A stretch of 36,435 nt of DNA. Source: Planctomycetota bacterium (GTDB lineage Bacteria; Planctomycetota; UBA1135; GCA-002686595). The stretch spans positions 1 to 36,435 of the forward strand of contig SIAI01000039.1 of the NCBI GenBank assembly GCA_009691855.1. Direction: 5' to 3'. How positions within the stretch are numbered: the stretch's first letter is position 1; each line of letters begins with the position of its first letter. The position numbers and the translations under genes are program-made. The notes under the pieces are model-generated. The model saw only the letters and a program-made list of their open reading frames with translations, was not told the origin of the DNA and ran no database searches. Below, in pieces: positions 25,361 through 34,152 of this stretch.

Positions 25361-27340
25361 ATGCCATCCTTGTGGAAGGTGTTGGCCAAGTCCCTCGTCT
25401 CTCGTCCGGCGCGTCTCGCGGAGCGCAGGATCCTAGCGTGCCTGGCGGCACTCGGCTTGGCCCTCTTGCTCGGAGCGCTGGCCGAGGCTCAGCGGCCCAC
25501 GCGCAAGCCCAAGAACGCCCCGCCGCCGCCGCACCAGTGGCCCGCGGTCCCGAGCGTGGATGCGGGGGCCGCCTGGAGCCAGGCGATGAAGGTGCTGCTC
25601 ACCCGCCACGCCGCGCGGCACCCGGAACTGCTGTTCGAGCGCCGCGGCTCGAAGCTCGTCCAGCGCCGGCTGGGAACGATCGGCGCCGAATCGGCCACGG
25701 GCTGGCGCCGGGCGCTCTGCGACGTGCAGGCCGCGCAGGAGCGCTTCGCTGTCGAGGGCGGCGAGCGCGTGGCGCAGGCCCAACAGCGCGCGCTGGCGGA
25801 CTGGCTGGAGGCCGAACGGATCCAGCTCGACGCCCAGGCCGTGGCCTCGGCCGACCCGGCTTCCTACGTCGAGCACGCCCTGCGCACCCTGCGTGCGGCC
25901 CAGGACGCCGTGTGGATCGCCCCGGAAGAGCGCCTGAAGAACCTCGCCGTGCTGGTGGCCGAACTGCCGGCCTACTTCCGCGACGCGCGCTACAGCTTGA
26001 TCACGCCGACGCCGCCGTGGATCGACCTCGCGCTGGCGGACCTCGACGACCTCGAGGCGCTGCTGGTGGAGCTCGAGAAGATCCTGCCGCCCGCACCCAA
26101 GGCGCCCGAGCCTCCGGCGCGGAACGCGACGCCGCACGCGACGCCCGGGAAGCCGACCCCCCTCGCCGCCGGGGCGCCGGCAAAGGGCGGCAAGCCGCGC
26201 GCGGCCGCAGCTCCGACCACGGCCAACGCCGGCAAGGCGAGCGCGGCGAAGCCCAGCCCCGCCAGATCGATTTCCGCCCGGCCGCACCCCGCGCCCGCGC
26301 GCGAGTCCGTGGATCCGCGCGCCGCGCTCGACGCCTTCCGCGGCTGGCTGCTCGAGCAGCGCCCTGGCGCGGCCGGGCAGCCGCCGCGCCTGGACGCCAG
26401 CGAGTGGACGCGCGTGGTGCAGCTCACCACCGGCACCGAACTCAGCGCCGGCGAGCTCAAGGCGCGCTGCCTGCGCGACCTCGCGCGCATCGATCGCGAC
26501 GCCGCCCCGGCAGTCGCGCGACACAAGCGCGCCCTGGATCCCGAAGACGTCGTCGCGCGCAGCGCGATTGCCGCCGGGCGCGCGCTCGCCCTCGGCCAGG
26601 AGGCGCGCATCCTGAAGGTGCGCCTGTCGCCGCAAGACGTGGAGTTTGGCCTGGAGGAAAGCCTGCGCACAGACAGCGCTCTCGTGCGCCTCTCCAGCGG
26701 TCCGGCGGAGCGCGTCCAAGCGCTGCTGCAGCTGCCGAGCCACGCCTGGTCCGTGGAGCGCAGCACGACGCGCACCGCCAGCCTGGAGACGCGTGGGCTC
26801 ATCGCGCTCGGCGTGCGCCACGGTCTGGTCGGCGAGGCCCTGCTGACGCGCGCGCTGCGCGACGAGAAGAACCCGTTGATCGCCATGCTTGCCAACCGCG
26901 CCGTGCGCGAGGGCTTCGGGCTCTACGCCCTGGACTGGGTGGCGCGCGTGGACTGGGTCGAGAACCCGCTGCTCGCGGACGCCGAGGCGCTGCGCGAGTT
27001 CGAGCTGCAGCGCGGCTACGAGGCCAGTCGCCTGCTGGCCGCGCTCGAGCTGCACGCGGAAAGCGTTTCCATCGAAGAAGCCAGCCTGAGCTTCGCGCGG
27101 CGCACGGGCGTGGACCAGGACACGGCGCGGGCCGAGGTCCTGGCGGCCGAGCGCGACCCGCTGCGCGGCATCGGCTGGCTCGGCCTGCAGGAGCTGCGCG
27201 CGCTCGAGGAAAAACTCGCCAAGGCGACCGGCCCGAAGCGCGGGCTCTCGTTGACGCTGATGCTGACCCGACGCCACCCCGAGTTGCGAACGGCCGACAT
27301 CGCGGCTTCGCTCGGCAAAGGCCTGCGCCACACGCGCTGA
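25361..27340 (+). CDS. Divergent DUF885-like protein, probably inactive, membrane-anchored or secreted
   Basis: A 659-residue protein with a hydrophobic N-terminal segment (ILACLAALGLALLLGALAEA), so exported or anchored. An Ala/Pro/Lys-rich linker at about 245-318 divides two helical parts. The second part ends like DUF885 metallopeptidase-like proteins: REGFGLYALDW (516-526) matches their EGWALYaE block, and SIEEASLSFARRTGVDQDTA matches the closing helix. The zinc motif HExxPGHH is lost: the corresponding site reads QLPSHAWSVE (about 457-466). If related, it is likely non-catalytic. The ATG at 25361 is 13 bases from the divergent folC start; GTG 25379 is an alternative. The family call is from motif resemblance only. 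Confidence 0.6.
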   Translation: MPSLWKVLAKSLVSRPARLAERRILACLAALGLALLLGALAEAQRPTRKPKNAPPPPHQWPAVPSVDAGAAWSQAMKVLLTRHAARHPELLFERRGSKLVQRRLGTIGAESATGWRRALCDVQAAQERFAVEGGERVAQAQQRALADWLEAERIQLDAQAVASADPASYVEHALRTLRAAQDAVWIAPEERLKNLAVLVAELPAYFRDARYSLITPTPPWIDLALADLDDLEALLVELEKILPPAPKAPEPPARNATPHATPGKPTPLAAGAPAKGGKPRAAAAPTTANAGKASAAKPSPARSISARPHPAPARESVDPRAALDAFRGWLLEQRPGAAGQPPRLDASEWTRVVQLTTGTELSAGELKARCLRDLARIDRDAAPAVARHKRALDPEDVVARSAIAAGRALALGQEARILKVRLSPQDVEFGLEESLRTDSALVRLSSGPAERVQALLQLPSHAWSVERSTTRTASLETRGLIALGVRHGLVGEALLTRALRDEKNPLIAMLANRAVREGFGLYALDWVARVDWVENPLLADAEALREFELQRGYEASRLLAALELHAESVSIEEASLSFARRTGVDQDTARAEVLAAERDPLRGIGWLGLQELRALEEKLAKATGPKRGLSLTLMLTRRHPELRTADIAASLGKGLRHTR

Positions 27341-27428
27341 ACGGGCAAGTCGCGAAAACAGGGTGCTTGAATTACCGGGTGCCCATCAACAAGAGGAAGC
27401 CCGGCCCTCGATAGGGATCCCCGACCCC

Positions 27429-27860
27429 ATGCTGCCCAACCGCGAGCTATGTCACCGCATCCGCGTGTTCGTGTACCGCTTCCACGAGTCGCAGCCCAAC
27501 TACCTCCTGCTGCGCGCCGCGCAGATGGAGAGCTTCTGGACCCCGATCCACGGCCCGATCGGCTTTGGTGAGCAACTCGTCTCCGCCATCCGTCGCGAGG
27601 TCATGGACGATATCGGCCTGGCGCGCCCGAGCCGGCTGATCGACCTGGAGATGCCCACGCGCTGGCAGCTCGGCGACGAGGAGACGATCGAGTGGGTCTT
27701 CGGCTTCCACGCCCAGCCCAAGGCCGGCGACCTGCGCGTCGATCAGAACCGCTGGTGCGACTTCCGCTGGGTGCAGTTTCCCGAGGCCTATCCGTCGCTC
27801 GAGCTCGATTACGACCGCGCGGCGATCATGCGCCTGCACACGATGCTGCACACGGCCTGA
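27429..27860 (+). CDS. Nudix hydrolase domain protein
   Basis: A 143-residue single-domain protein. The Nudix box spans 42-64 and follows Gx5Ex7REUxEExGU, except that the two Glu residues that bind metal are Asp: REVMDDIGL (56-64), with G42, E48 and E57 kept. Nudix enzymes cleave nucleoside diphosphates linked to another group. The Glu to Asp changes may alter metal binding, so activity is uncertain. The start ATG 27429 (MLPNRELCHRIRVFVYRF) begins a typical first strand. It is 88 bases past the DUF885-like gene and converges on the sulfatase. Confidence 0.78.
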   Translation: MLPNRELCHRIRVFVYRFHESQPNYLLLRAAQMESFWTPIHGPIGFGEQLVSAIRREVMDDIGLARPSRLIDLEMPTRWQLGDEETIEWVFGFHAQPKAGDLRVDQNRWCDFRWVQFPEAYPSLELDYDRAAIMRLHTMLHTA

Positions 27861-27870
27861 GCCCAGCTGG

Positions 27871-27898
27871 GCTGAGCGCCTCAAGCGGAGCGCTCAGC
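27871..27898. terminator. Bidirectional hairpin between convergent Nudix and sulfatase genes
   Basis: GCTGAGCGC (27871-27879) and GCGCTCAGC (27890-27898) are perfect inverted copies. They lie ten bases after the Nudix stop and overlap the sulfatase stop codon (27894-27896). A smaller palindrome, GCCCAGCTGGGC, sits directly before (27861-27872). The position between convergent genes suits a shared terminator, though no T run is present. Confidence 0.5.
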
Positions 27899-29348
27899 GC
27901 GGCTCGGCGCCCTTCTTGCCCGACTTGCGCTGCGGACGCCCGTTGAGCTCGGCCCAGGTGAGCGGGCTCTTCGGGTCGGCGACGTGGGCGTCCTCGATGA
28001 GCGCGGTGAGTTCTTCGACGAGCCCGGCGTGCTCCGCGGCGACGTCGTGGGCCTCGCCCGGATCCGTGGCCAGGTCGTAGAGCTCGAGGCGCGGGTTGCG
28101 TCCGTGCACGCCGCGACGCACGGCCTTCCACGAGCCGCGGCGCAGGGCCTGGGTGTGGCTCGGGCCGGGCCCGATGTTCTCCCAGTAGAGCGTGTCGTGC
28201 GCGCGCTGCTCGCTGGCGCGGCCGCGCAGCGTCGGCACCAGGCTGAGCCCGTCGATTCCGCTCGGCACGGACGCGCCGGCGAGCTCGACCAGCGTCGGCA
28301 GGAGGTCCCAGGCCGCGCACGGCAGCGCGCTCGTGCCGGGCGCGACGGTCTTGGGCCAGCGCGCGATCAGCGGCACGCGGATGCCGCCCTCGTACAGCTC
28401 GCCCTTCAGGCCGCGGAACGGTCCAGCGCTCTGGAAAAACTCGGGGTCGCTGCCGCCCTCGTCGGTCGGGCCGTTGTCGCTCGAGAACAAGACCAGCGTG
28501 CGCTCGTCGAGGCCGAGCTCGCGCAGTGTGTCGAGCACGCGCCCGACCTCGCGGTCCAGGCGGCTGAGCATGCCGGCGTAGACCGCGTGCGGCGTGAGCT
28601 GGTCGTTGTACAGGCGCGGACCGCCGCTCTCGACGTACGCGCGCTCGGGCCAGCCGAGCGCGCGGTAAGGCGCCGCCGAATCGTCGGGCACGTCGAGGTC
28701 GGCGTGCGGCAGGCAGTAGGAGAGGAACAGGAAGAACGGCCGCGCGCGGTTCTCCTCGCTGCGGCTCTGCTCCAGGAAGTGCAGCGCTTCCTCGGTGAAC
28801 AGGTCCTGACTGTAGTGCGTGCGCGCGAGCGGGTTGCCTGCGTACTCCACGCGCTCGTCGTCGCGCAGCAGGAACGGCGGGTAGTAGCGGTGCGCGAGGT
28901 TCTGGTCGATGTGGCCGAAGTACGTGTCGAAGCCCTGCTCGCGCGGGCTGCCCTGGCGCACCGAGTTGCCCAGCGCCCACTTGCCGATGCACGCCGTGCG
29001 CTGCCCCGCCGCCTGCAGGATCTCCGCCAGCGTGAGCTCCTCCGTGGGCAGCGGCTGCGTGACGTTGATGCGCAGCGACATGTGCCCCGGGTGCTTGCCC
29101 GTGAACAGCGCGCAGCGCGAGGGCACGCACACCGTCCCGCCGGCGTAGAAGTCCGTGAAGCGCAGGCCCTCGGCCGCCAGCCGATCGATGTTCGGCGTGC
29201 GGATCCGCCGCTGGCCATAGCAACCAAAGTCGCCCCAACCTGCGTCGTCGGCCAGGATCAGCACGACGTTGGGCGGGGACAGGGCGTCCTGGGCGCGCAG
29301 GCTGGACGACACGAAAGAGAGCAGCACAGCGACGAGAACGGAGCGCAT
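27894..29348 (-). CDS. Secreted sulfatase (alkaline-phosphatase superfamily)
   Basis: A 484-residue enzyme that hydrolyses a sulfate ester. It has a signal peptide (MRSVLVAVLLSFVSSSLRAQ). The sulfatase signature CVPSR (74-78) includes Cys74, expected to become formylglycine, and the metal ligands D34-D35 (LADDAGWGD) and a later SSDNGPTDEGG are present. The block GKWALG replaces the more common GKWHLG. Substrates are typically sulfated polysaccharides, of which Planctomycetota degrade many. The start is ATG 29348. It is the third gene after DUF1800 and DUF1501 on the minus strand, with a 22-base gap. No sulfatase-maturing enzyme lies in the window, so it must be supplied elsewhere. Confidence 0.93.
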   Translation of the reverse strand: MRSVLVAVLLSFVSSSLRAQDALSPPNVVLILADDAGWGDFGCYGQRRIRTPNIDRLAAEGLRFTDFYAGGTVCVPSRCALFTGKHPGHMSLRINVTQPLPTEELTLAEILQAAGQRTACIGKWALGNSVRQGSPREQGFDTYFGHIDQNLAHRYYPPFLLRDDERVEYAGNPLARTHYSQDLFTEEALHFLEQSRSEENRARPFFLFLSYCLPHADLDVPDDSAAPYRALGWPERAYVESGGPRLYNDQLTPHAVYAGMLSRLDREVGRVLDTLRELGLDERTLVLFSSDNGPTDEGGSDPEFFQSAGPFRGLKGELYEGGIRVPLIARWPKTVAPGTSALPCAAWDLLPTLVELAGASVPSGIDGLSLVPTLRGRASEQRAHDTLYWENIGPGPSHTQALRRGSWKAVRRGVHGRNPRLELYDLATDPGEAHDVAAEHAGLVEELTALIEDAHVADPKSPLTWAELNGRPQRKSGKKGAEPR

Positions 29349-29370
29349 CACGTCAGCAGTGTAGCCGCGG

Positions 29371-30591
29371 CTACACGAAGCGGATCGGCTCGAAGCCCTC
29401 GCCCAGCACGTCGGCCGGCGGGAGCGCGAACACGTTCTGGATGCAGGTCGCGTAGATGCGGCGGAAGTCGGTGGTGAAGGCGAGGTCGCCGTCGTCGAGC
29501 CGGTCGAGCGCGGGTGGCTTGCCGTGGAAGCCGCCGCGCAGCTTGGGGCCAAGGGCGAAGGCCAGGCTGGCCGCGCCGTGGTCCGTGCCGCCCGAGGCGT
29601 TCTCGGCGACGCGCCGGCCGAACTCGGAGAACACCAGCACGAGCGCCGCGCGCCCGGCCTCGCTCTGCACCAGATCCGCGTGCAGCGCGCCGAGGCCGGC
29701 GTCGAGCGTGGCCATCAGGCGCGCGTGCCGGCCGCGCTGGTCGCGGTGCGTGTCGAAGCCGTCGAGCTCGACCGAGACCACGCGCACGCCGAGCTCGGCG
29801 TGTACCAGGGACGCGGCGGCGCGCAGGTCCGCGGCGAAGTCGTTGGCGGGATAGCGCGCCACCGTCGCGGGGCGCTCGAGCGCGGCGTGCAGCGTGGCGA
29901 GCGAGTCCTGGGCCTCGAGCCAGAGCTGACGCACGTGCCCGACCTCGGACGTGTCCGGCGTGGAGCCGCCTTCCATGGAGTCGCCGTCGAGTTCGCGCGC
30001 CGCCTGCAGGCCGCGCGCGCGCGCCGGATCGGTCGCGCGCAACAGACCCGGGGTCAACGACAGCGGCGCATGCTTGGCGGAGTACAGCGAGAACGGCGGC
30101 CGCGCGCCGAGGTGCACGACCGCGAGCGGCGTGGCGTCGGCCAGGCACTCGACGCTGCGGCCGATCCAGCCGGCGGCGAGGCCGCGCCCGCGCGCATCGG
30201 CCGCGTGCCAGATGTCCATCGAGCGGAAGTGCGAGCGGTTCGGGTCGGGATAGCCCACGCCCTCGAACAGCGCCAGGCGGCCGCTGCCGAAGAGCTCGCG
30301 CAAGCGCTTCAGCTCGGGGTGCAGTCCCACGCGCCCGTCGATGCGCAGCACGTCCTTGGCGCCGATGCGCAGGTTCTCGCGAGCGCGCGCGTAGGCGTCG
30401 TCGGCGTACGGCACGAGCATCGAGAGCCCGTCGTGGCCGCCGGTGAGCTGCACCAGGATCAGCGTCGGCCGTGGACCGGGTGCGGGACGCGCGGTGATCG
30501 GGCGCGCGAGCGCAGTGATCGGGCGCGCGAGCGCAGTGGCGCTGGCCAGCGAGCCCAGCAAGAAGAAGCGGCGATCGGGGCGCGTGCGCAT
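29371..30591 (-). CDS. DUF1501 family protein, Tat-exported
   Basis: A 406-residue protein with a twin-arginine-type leader (DRRFFLLGS, R7-R8) followed by a hydrophobic Ala-rich stretch. It has the DUF1501 blocks LVQLTGGHDGLSMLVPYAD, FEGVGYPDPNRSHFRSMDIWH, ELDGFDTHRDQ, VFSEFGRRVAENAS and GTDHGAASLAFALG, resembling the alkaline-phosphatase-like fold. Its biochemical role is not established; it nearly always pairs with DUF1800, as here. The ATG at 30591 is one base past the DUF1800 stop (30593-30595). The leader encodes a duplicated ALARPIT unit from a 21-bp tandem repeat. Confidence 0.9.
   Translation of the reverse strand: MRTRPDRRFFLLGSLASATALARPITALARPITARPAPGPRPTLILVQLTGGHDGLSMLVPYADDAYARARENLRIGAKDVLRIDGRVGLHPELKRLRELFGSGRLALFEGVGYPDPNRSHFRSMDIWHAADARGRGLAAGWIGRSVECLADATPLAVVHLGARPPFSLYSAKHAPLSLTPGLLRATDPARARGLQAARELDGDSMEGGSTPDTSEVGHVRQLWLEAQDSLATLHAALERPATVARYPANDFAADLRAAASLVHAELGVRVVSVELDGFDTHRDQRGRHARLMATLDAGLGALHADLVQSEAGRAALVLVFSEFGRRVAENASGGTDHGAASLAFALGPKLRGGFHGKPPALDRLDDGDLAFTTDFRRIYATCIQNVFALPPADVLGEGFEPIRFV
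30494..30535. repeat. Perfect 21-bp tandem duplication inside the DUF1501 leader
   Basis: The 21-bp unit 30494-30514 (beginning GTGATCGGGCGCGCG) is repeated exactly at 30515-30535. On the coding strand it gives ALARPIT twice, lengthening the signal region by seven residues without a frameshift. It is a slippage-prone site, so copy number may vary between relatives. Confidence 0.9.
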
Positions 30592-30592
30592 G

Positions 30593-32239
30593 TCAGTCGA
30601 GCTGCGCCTCGGGCAGCGCCAGGATCCCGTGGGCGAGCTCGCGCAGCAGCGGCTCGGCGAGCTCGGGATGCGCGGCGAAGGGTTCGGCGCCGAGCTCGTG
30701 CTCGAGGCGCGCGGCACTCAGGCGCTCGGCGACGCGCGCGACCAGCGCGGCAGGAGCCGGGATGGCGAGCAGCTCCTCGACCAGCGCGCGCGCCAGGGCT
30801 TCGTCGCCCGCCGAACCCGCGCGCGCCAGACGCTGGGTCAGGTTCAGGTGCGCGCGGCCGTCGAGGCGGCCGAGGGCGCGCAGCTCCGGAGAGAGCCTGC
30901 GCTTCTCGGCGCGCTCCTGCGGGCGCATCTCGGGCTGCATGCTCGGCGCGCCGTCGTCCTCGGACGGATCGTCCTCGGGCTCGTCGTCGGCGCGCTCGCC
31001 CGCGCCCGCCCCCGTTTCGACGGCGATGCGCGCGAGGTCGCGGCCGCTGACGCGCCCGAGCATCATGCCCACGAGCTCGCCGCGCAGCAGCAGGCTCGCG
31101 CTCGTGGCCCAGGCCTCGCCGCCCTCCCAGCCGCGCACGCTGGGCGGGTAGAACAGGCGCTGACCGAGCAGACCGGCGCCGGCCACGACCAGGCGCGGAT
31201 CGGCGTCGAGGTCGAGACGCCGCGCGTGGCCCACGAGGTAGTCGAGCGGGCTCGTCATGCGCGCGGCGCGCGTCTCGGCGCGATAGAACTCGGGGTCGAG
31301 GAACAGCGCGCGCAGGAAGACGTCGATGCGGTAGTCGGCGTCGCGCAGCACGACGGCGAAGCGCTCGCGCCGCTCGGCGTTCGGTGCGCAGCCCTCGAAG
31401 TAGGTCAGCAGGCGTCCGGCGAGGTGCCGCGCGCAGGCGGGCTGGTCCAGCAGCAGGTCGAGCACGTCGTCGCCGTTGAACTTGCCCTCCACGCCCAGCA
31501 CGCGCTTCGCCCCGTAGTCGTGGCGCCGGGTCTCGAACTCGAAGCGCCCGTTCTTCTGCGTCCAGCCGGTGAAGGCGCGCGCCACTTCTTGCACGTCTTC
31601 CTCGCTGTAGTTGCCCTCGCCGAGCGTGAACAGCTCCAGCAGCTCGCGCGCGAAGTTCTCGTTCGGGTGCGCCTTCTTGCTGGAGGCGTTGTCGAGGTAC
31701 AGCTGCATCGCCGGATCGTGCGCCACGGCGTGCAACAGCTCGCGGAAGCTGCCCAGCGCGTGCCGGCGGAAGAGCTGGTTCTGCTGGATCATCTCGTAGG
31801 AGCTCTTGACGACCTCCATCGAGCTGGTGAAGTGCCCGTGCCAGAACAGCACCATGCGCTCGCGCAGCGGCTGCTCGCCCTCGAGCATGCGCGCCACCCA
31901 CCACTGCAGGAAGTCGGCCAGCTGCGCGCGGTCCTCGTCGCGCAGCTCGTTCATGCGCCGGTCGCGCTCGTCCTCGGGCAGCTTCTCGAGCAGCTTCTTG
32001 AGGTCGCCGTCGATGCGCTTGCGCGCGTAGAAGGGCTCCTCGAGCCACGGATCGACGTGCAGGAGGCCCTCGACCGTCGCAGCCTGCCCGCGCTCGAGCT
32101 CGCGCGCCAGCGCGGCCGTGTTCGCGCCAAATCCGGCGCGGTTCAGCAGGTGCTCGGCCTCGCGCGCGCCCCAGGCGGGTGCCGACGGCTCCTGCCCCAC
32201 CAGGGTCGCGAGCAACAGCAACAGCGGGCACGGGTTCAT
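30593..32239 (-). CDS. DUF1800 family protein
   Basis: A 548-residue protein with a signal-like N-terminus (MNPCPLLLLLATLVGQEPS). It shows the characteristic DUF1800 blocks: AEHLLNRAGFGANTAAL (the opening helix), MVLFWHGHFTSS, YLDNASSKKAHPNENFAREL, LELFTLGEGNYSEEDVQEVA and RAFTGWT. The family has no established biochemical function; it is abundant in Planctomycetota, always with a DUF1501 partner. An acidic linker (about 415-445, GERADDEPEDDPSEDDG) precedes the C-terminal helical region. The ATG at 32239 leads the DUF1800-DUF1501-sulfatase operon, divergent from the UbiD-like gene with about 100 bases between. Confidence 0.9.
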   Translation of the reverse strand: MNPCPLLLLLATLVGQEPSAPAWGAREAEHLLNRAGFGANTAALARELERGQAATVEGLLHVDPWLEEPFYARKRIDGDLKKLLEKLPEDERDRRMNELRDEDRAQLADFLQWWVARMLEGEQPLRERMVLFWHGHFTSSMEVVKSSYEMIQQNQLFRRHALGSFRELLHAVAHDPAMQLYLDNASSKKAHPNENFARELLELFTLGEGNYSEEDVQEVARAFTGWTQKNGRFEFETRRHDYGAKRVLGVEGKFNGDDVLDLLLDQPACARHLAGRLLTYFEGCAPNAERRERFAVVLRDADYRIDVFLRALFLDPEFYRAETRAARMTSPLDYLVGHARRLDLDADPRLVVAGAGLLGQRLFYPPSVRGWEGGEAWATSASLLLRGELVGMMLGRVSGRDLARIAVETGAGAGERADDEPEDDPSEDDGAPSMQPEMRPQERAEKRRLSPELRALGRLDGRAHLNLTQRLARAGSAGDEALARALVEELLAIPAPAALVARVAERLSAARLEHELGAEPFAAHPELAEPLLRELAHGILALPEAQLD

Positions 32240-32340
32240 CGTCGACTTCGCTCTGGCACCGAACCCCGGACGTCAGATCGGGTTCCGGCGCGAGGCCCAC
32301 TCGCTACCATTCCGCCCCTTCGGGTTTCCCGCAAGCCTCC

Positions 32341-34152
32341 ATGAGCGCTCCCCGCGATCTCGGCGCCTTCCTCGGCCTCCTGGCGCGCGAGCGGGAGCTG
32401 GTCACGGTCGAGGCCGAGGTCGATCCGGAGCTGGAACTGGCCGAGATCCACCGCCGCGTGATCGCCGCGGGCGGACCGGCGCTGCTCTTCAAGCGCGTGA
32501 AGGGCTGTGATTTTCCGCTGGCGACGAACCTGTTCGGGACGCAGCGCCGAATCGAGCGCGCCTTCGGGCCCGAGCCGCAGCGTCTGCTGGCCGAGGTGGC
32601 GAAGCTGCCGCAGGTGCTCGTGCCGCCCACGCTGGGCAAGCTGTGGAAGAAGCGCGAGCTGTTCCTGCGCCTGGCGCGCGTCGGGGCGAAGGAGCGCGCC
32701 GGCGGCGCGGTCACCGAGGTCGTGGAAGCTCCGCGCCTGACTCGTCTGCCGGCGATCCGCACCTGGAAGCGCGACGGCGGGCGCTTCTTCACCCTGCCGC
32801 TGGTCGCCACGCGCCACCCCGAGACGCTCGTGCCGAACCTGGGCATGTACCGCATACAGGTCTACGACGACGCCACCACCGGACTGCACATGCAGATCGG
32901 CAAGGGCGGCGGCTTCCACCTGGCCGCGGCCGAGGCGCTCGATCGTCCGCTGCCGGTGGTGATCCACCTCGGCGGTCCGCCGGCGCTGACCCTGGCCGCG
33001 ATCGCGCCGCTGCCGGAGAACGTGCCCGAGACGCTGGTGGCGAGCCTGGTGCTCGGCGAGCGCCTGGGACTCGCACGGAACCGCCACAACGAGCTGCCGC
33101 TGTTCGCCGAGGCCGAGGTCGCGCTCGTGGGCGAGGTCCTGCCGCGCGAGCGCCGGCCCGAGGGCCCCTTCGGCGATCACTACGGCTACTACTCGGAGCG
33201 GCACGACTATCCCGTGTTCCGCTGCCAGGCCGTGTATCGCCGGCGCGCGCCGGTGATCCCGGCCACGGTCGTGGGCAAGCCGCGCCAGGAAGACTTCTTC
33301 CTGGGCGACTATTTGCAGGAGCTCTTGAGCCCGCTGTTCCCGCTGGCGATGCCCAGCGTGCGTGACCTGTGGAGCTACGGCGAGACCGGCTACCACTCGC
33401 TGGCCGCGGCCGTGGTGCACGAGCGCTACAAGCGCGAGGCGATGGCCTCGGCCTTCCGCATCCTGGGCGAGGGCCAGCTCTCGCTGACGAAGTTCCTGCT
33501 GGCGGTGGATCGCCCGCTCGAGCTGCGCGATTTCAAGAGCGTGCTCACGCACGTGCTGGCGCGCGCCGACTTCCGCACCGACCTGTATCTCTTCGCCAAC
33601 CTGTCGATGGACTCGCTCGACTACGCCGGCCCGCGCATCAACGAGGGCGGCAAGGGCGTGCTGCTCGGCCTCGGCGAGCCGATCCGCGAGCTGCCGCGCG
33701 AATTCACGGGCGCACCGCGCGCGCCTGTGAAGACGGTGAAGGTGTTCTCACCAGGCTGTCTCGTGCTCGACGGCCCCGCCTTCGCCGACGAGGCGAGCGA
33801 GCGCCGCACCGCCGCCGCCATCGCCGCCGACCCGGCCTTCGCGCACTGGCCGCTGCTGGTGCTCAGCGACGACGCCGCGCGCGCCGCCAGGAGCGCGATC
33901 AACTTCCTGTGGACGACCTTCACGCGCTTCGACCCTGGCCGCGACCTGCACGCACAGAAGATCGAGCTCGTCCACGCGCACGCCAGCTTCACCCCCCCGC
34001 TGGTGATCGACGCGCGCAAGAAGCCCGGCTACCCGGAGGAGCTCTTCTGCGATCCCGACACCGCGCGCCTCGTCGAGCGTCGCTGGAAGGAGTACTTCCC
34101 CGCCGGCGGCGTCGAGATGGGCGACTCCGAGCACGGGCACCTGAGTCCGTGA
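32341..34152 (+). CDS. UbiD-family decarboxylase, long form (probably menaquinone-pathway type)
   Basis: A 603-residue enzyme of the prenylated-FMN-dependent UbiD family, which removes carboxyl groups from aromatic acids. Family blocks are NLGMYRIQVYDDATTGLHM, HLGGPPALTLAA and EGPFGDHYGYYSE (274-286). The E-R-D(E) set equivalent to the catalytic residues is R171, E274 and D279. UbiD itself is about 490 residues; near 600 residues matches the UbiD-like enzymes of menaquinone synthesis (SCO4490-like) in several phyla, which fits an organism without ubiquinone. This subgroup call is inference, and no other men/mqn or ubiX gene is in view. The ATG at 32341 fits the N-terminus. Confidence 0.85.
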   Translation: MSAPRDLGAFLGLLARERELVTVEAEVDPELELAEIHRRVIAAGGPALLFKRVKGCDFPLATNLFGTQRRIERAFGPEPQRLLAEVAKLPQVLVPPTLGKLWKKRELFLRLARVGAKERAGGAVTEVVEAPRLTRLPAIRTWKRDGGRFFTLPLVATRHPETLVPNLGMYRIQVYDDATTGLHMQIGKGGGFHLAAAEALDRPLPVVIHLGGPPALTLAAIAPLPENVPETLVASLVLGERLGLARNRHNELPLFAEAEVALVGEVLPRERRPEGPFGDHYGYYSERHDYPVFRCQAVYRRRAPVIPATVVGKPRQEDFFLGDYLQELLSPLFPLAMPSVRDLWSYGETGYHSLAAAVVHERYKREAMASAFRILGEGQLSLTKFLLAVDRPLELRDFKSVLTHVLARADFRTDLYLFANLSMDSLDYAGPRINEGGKGVLLGLGEPIRELPREFTGAPRAPVKTVKVFSPGCLVLDGPAFADEASERRTAAAIAADPAFAHWPLLVLSDDAARAARSAINFLWTTFTRFDPGRDLHAQKIELVHAHASFTPPLVIDARKKPGYPEELFCDPDTARLVERRWKEYFPAGGVEMGDSEHGHLSP

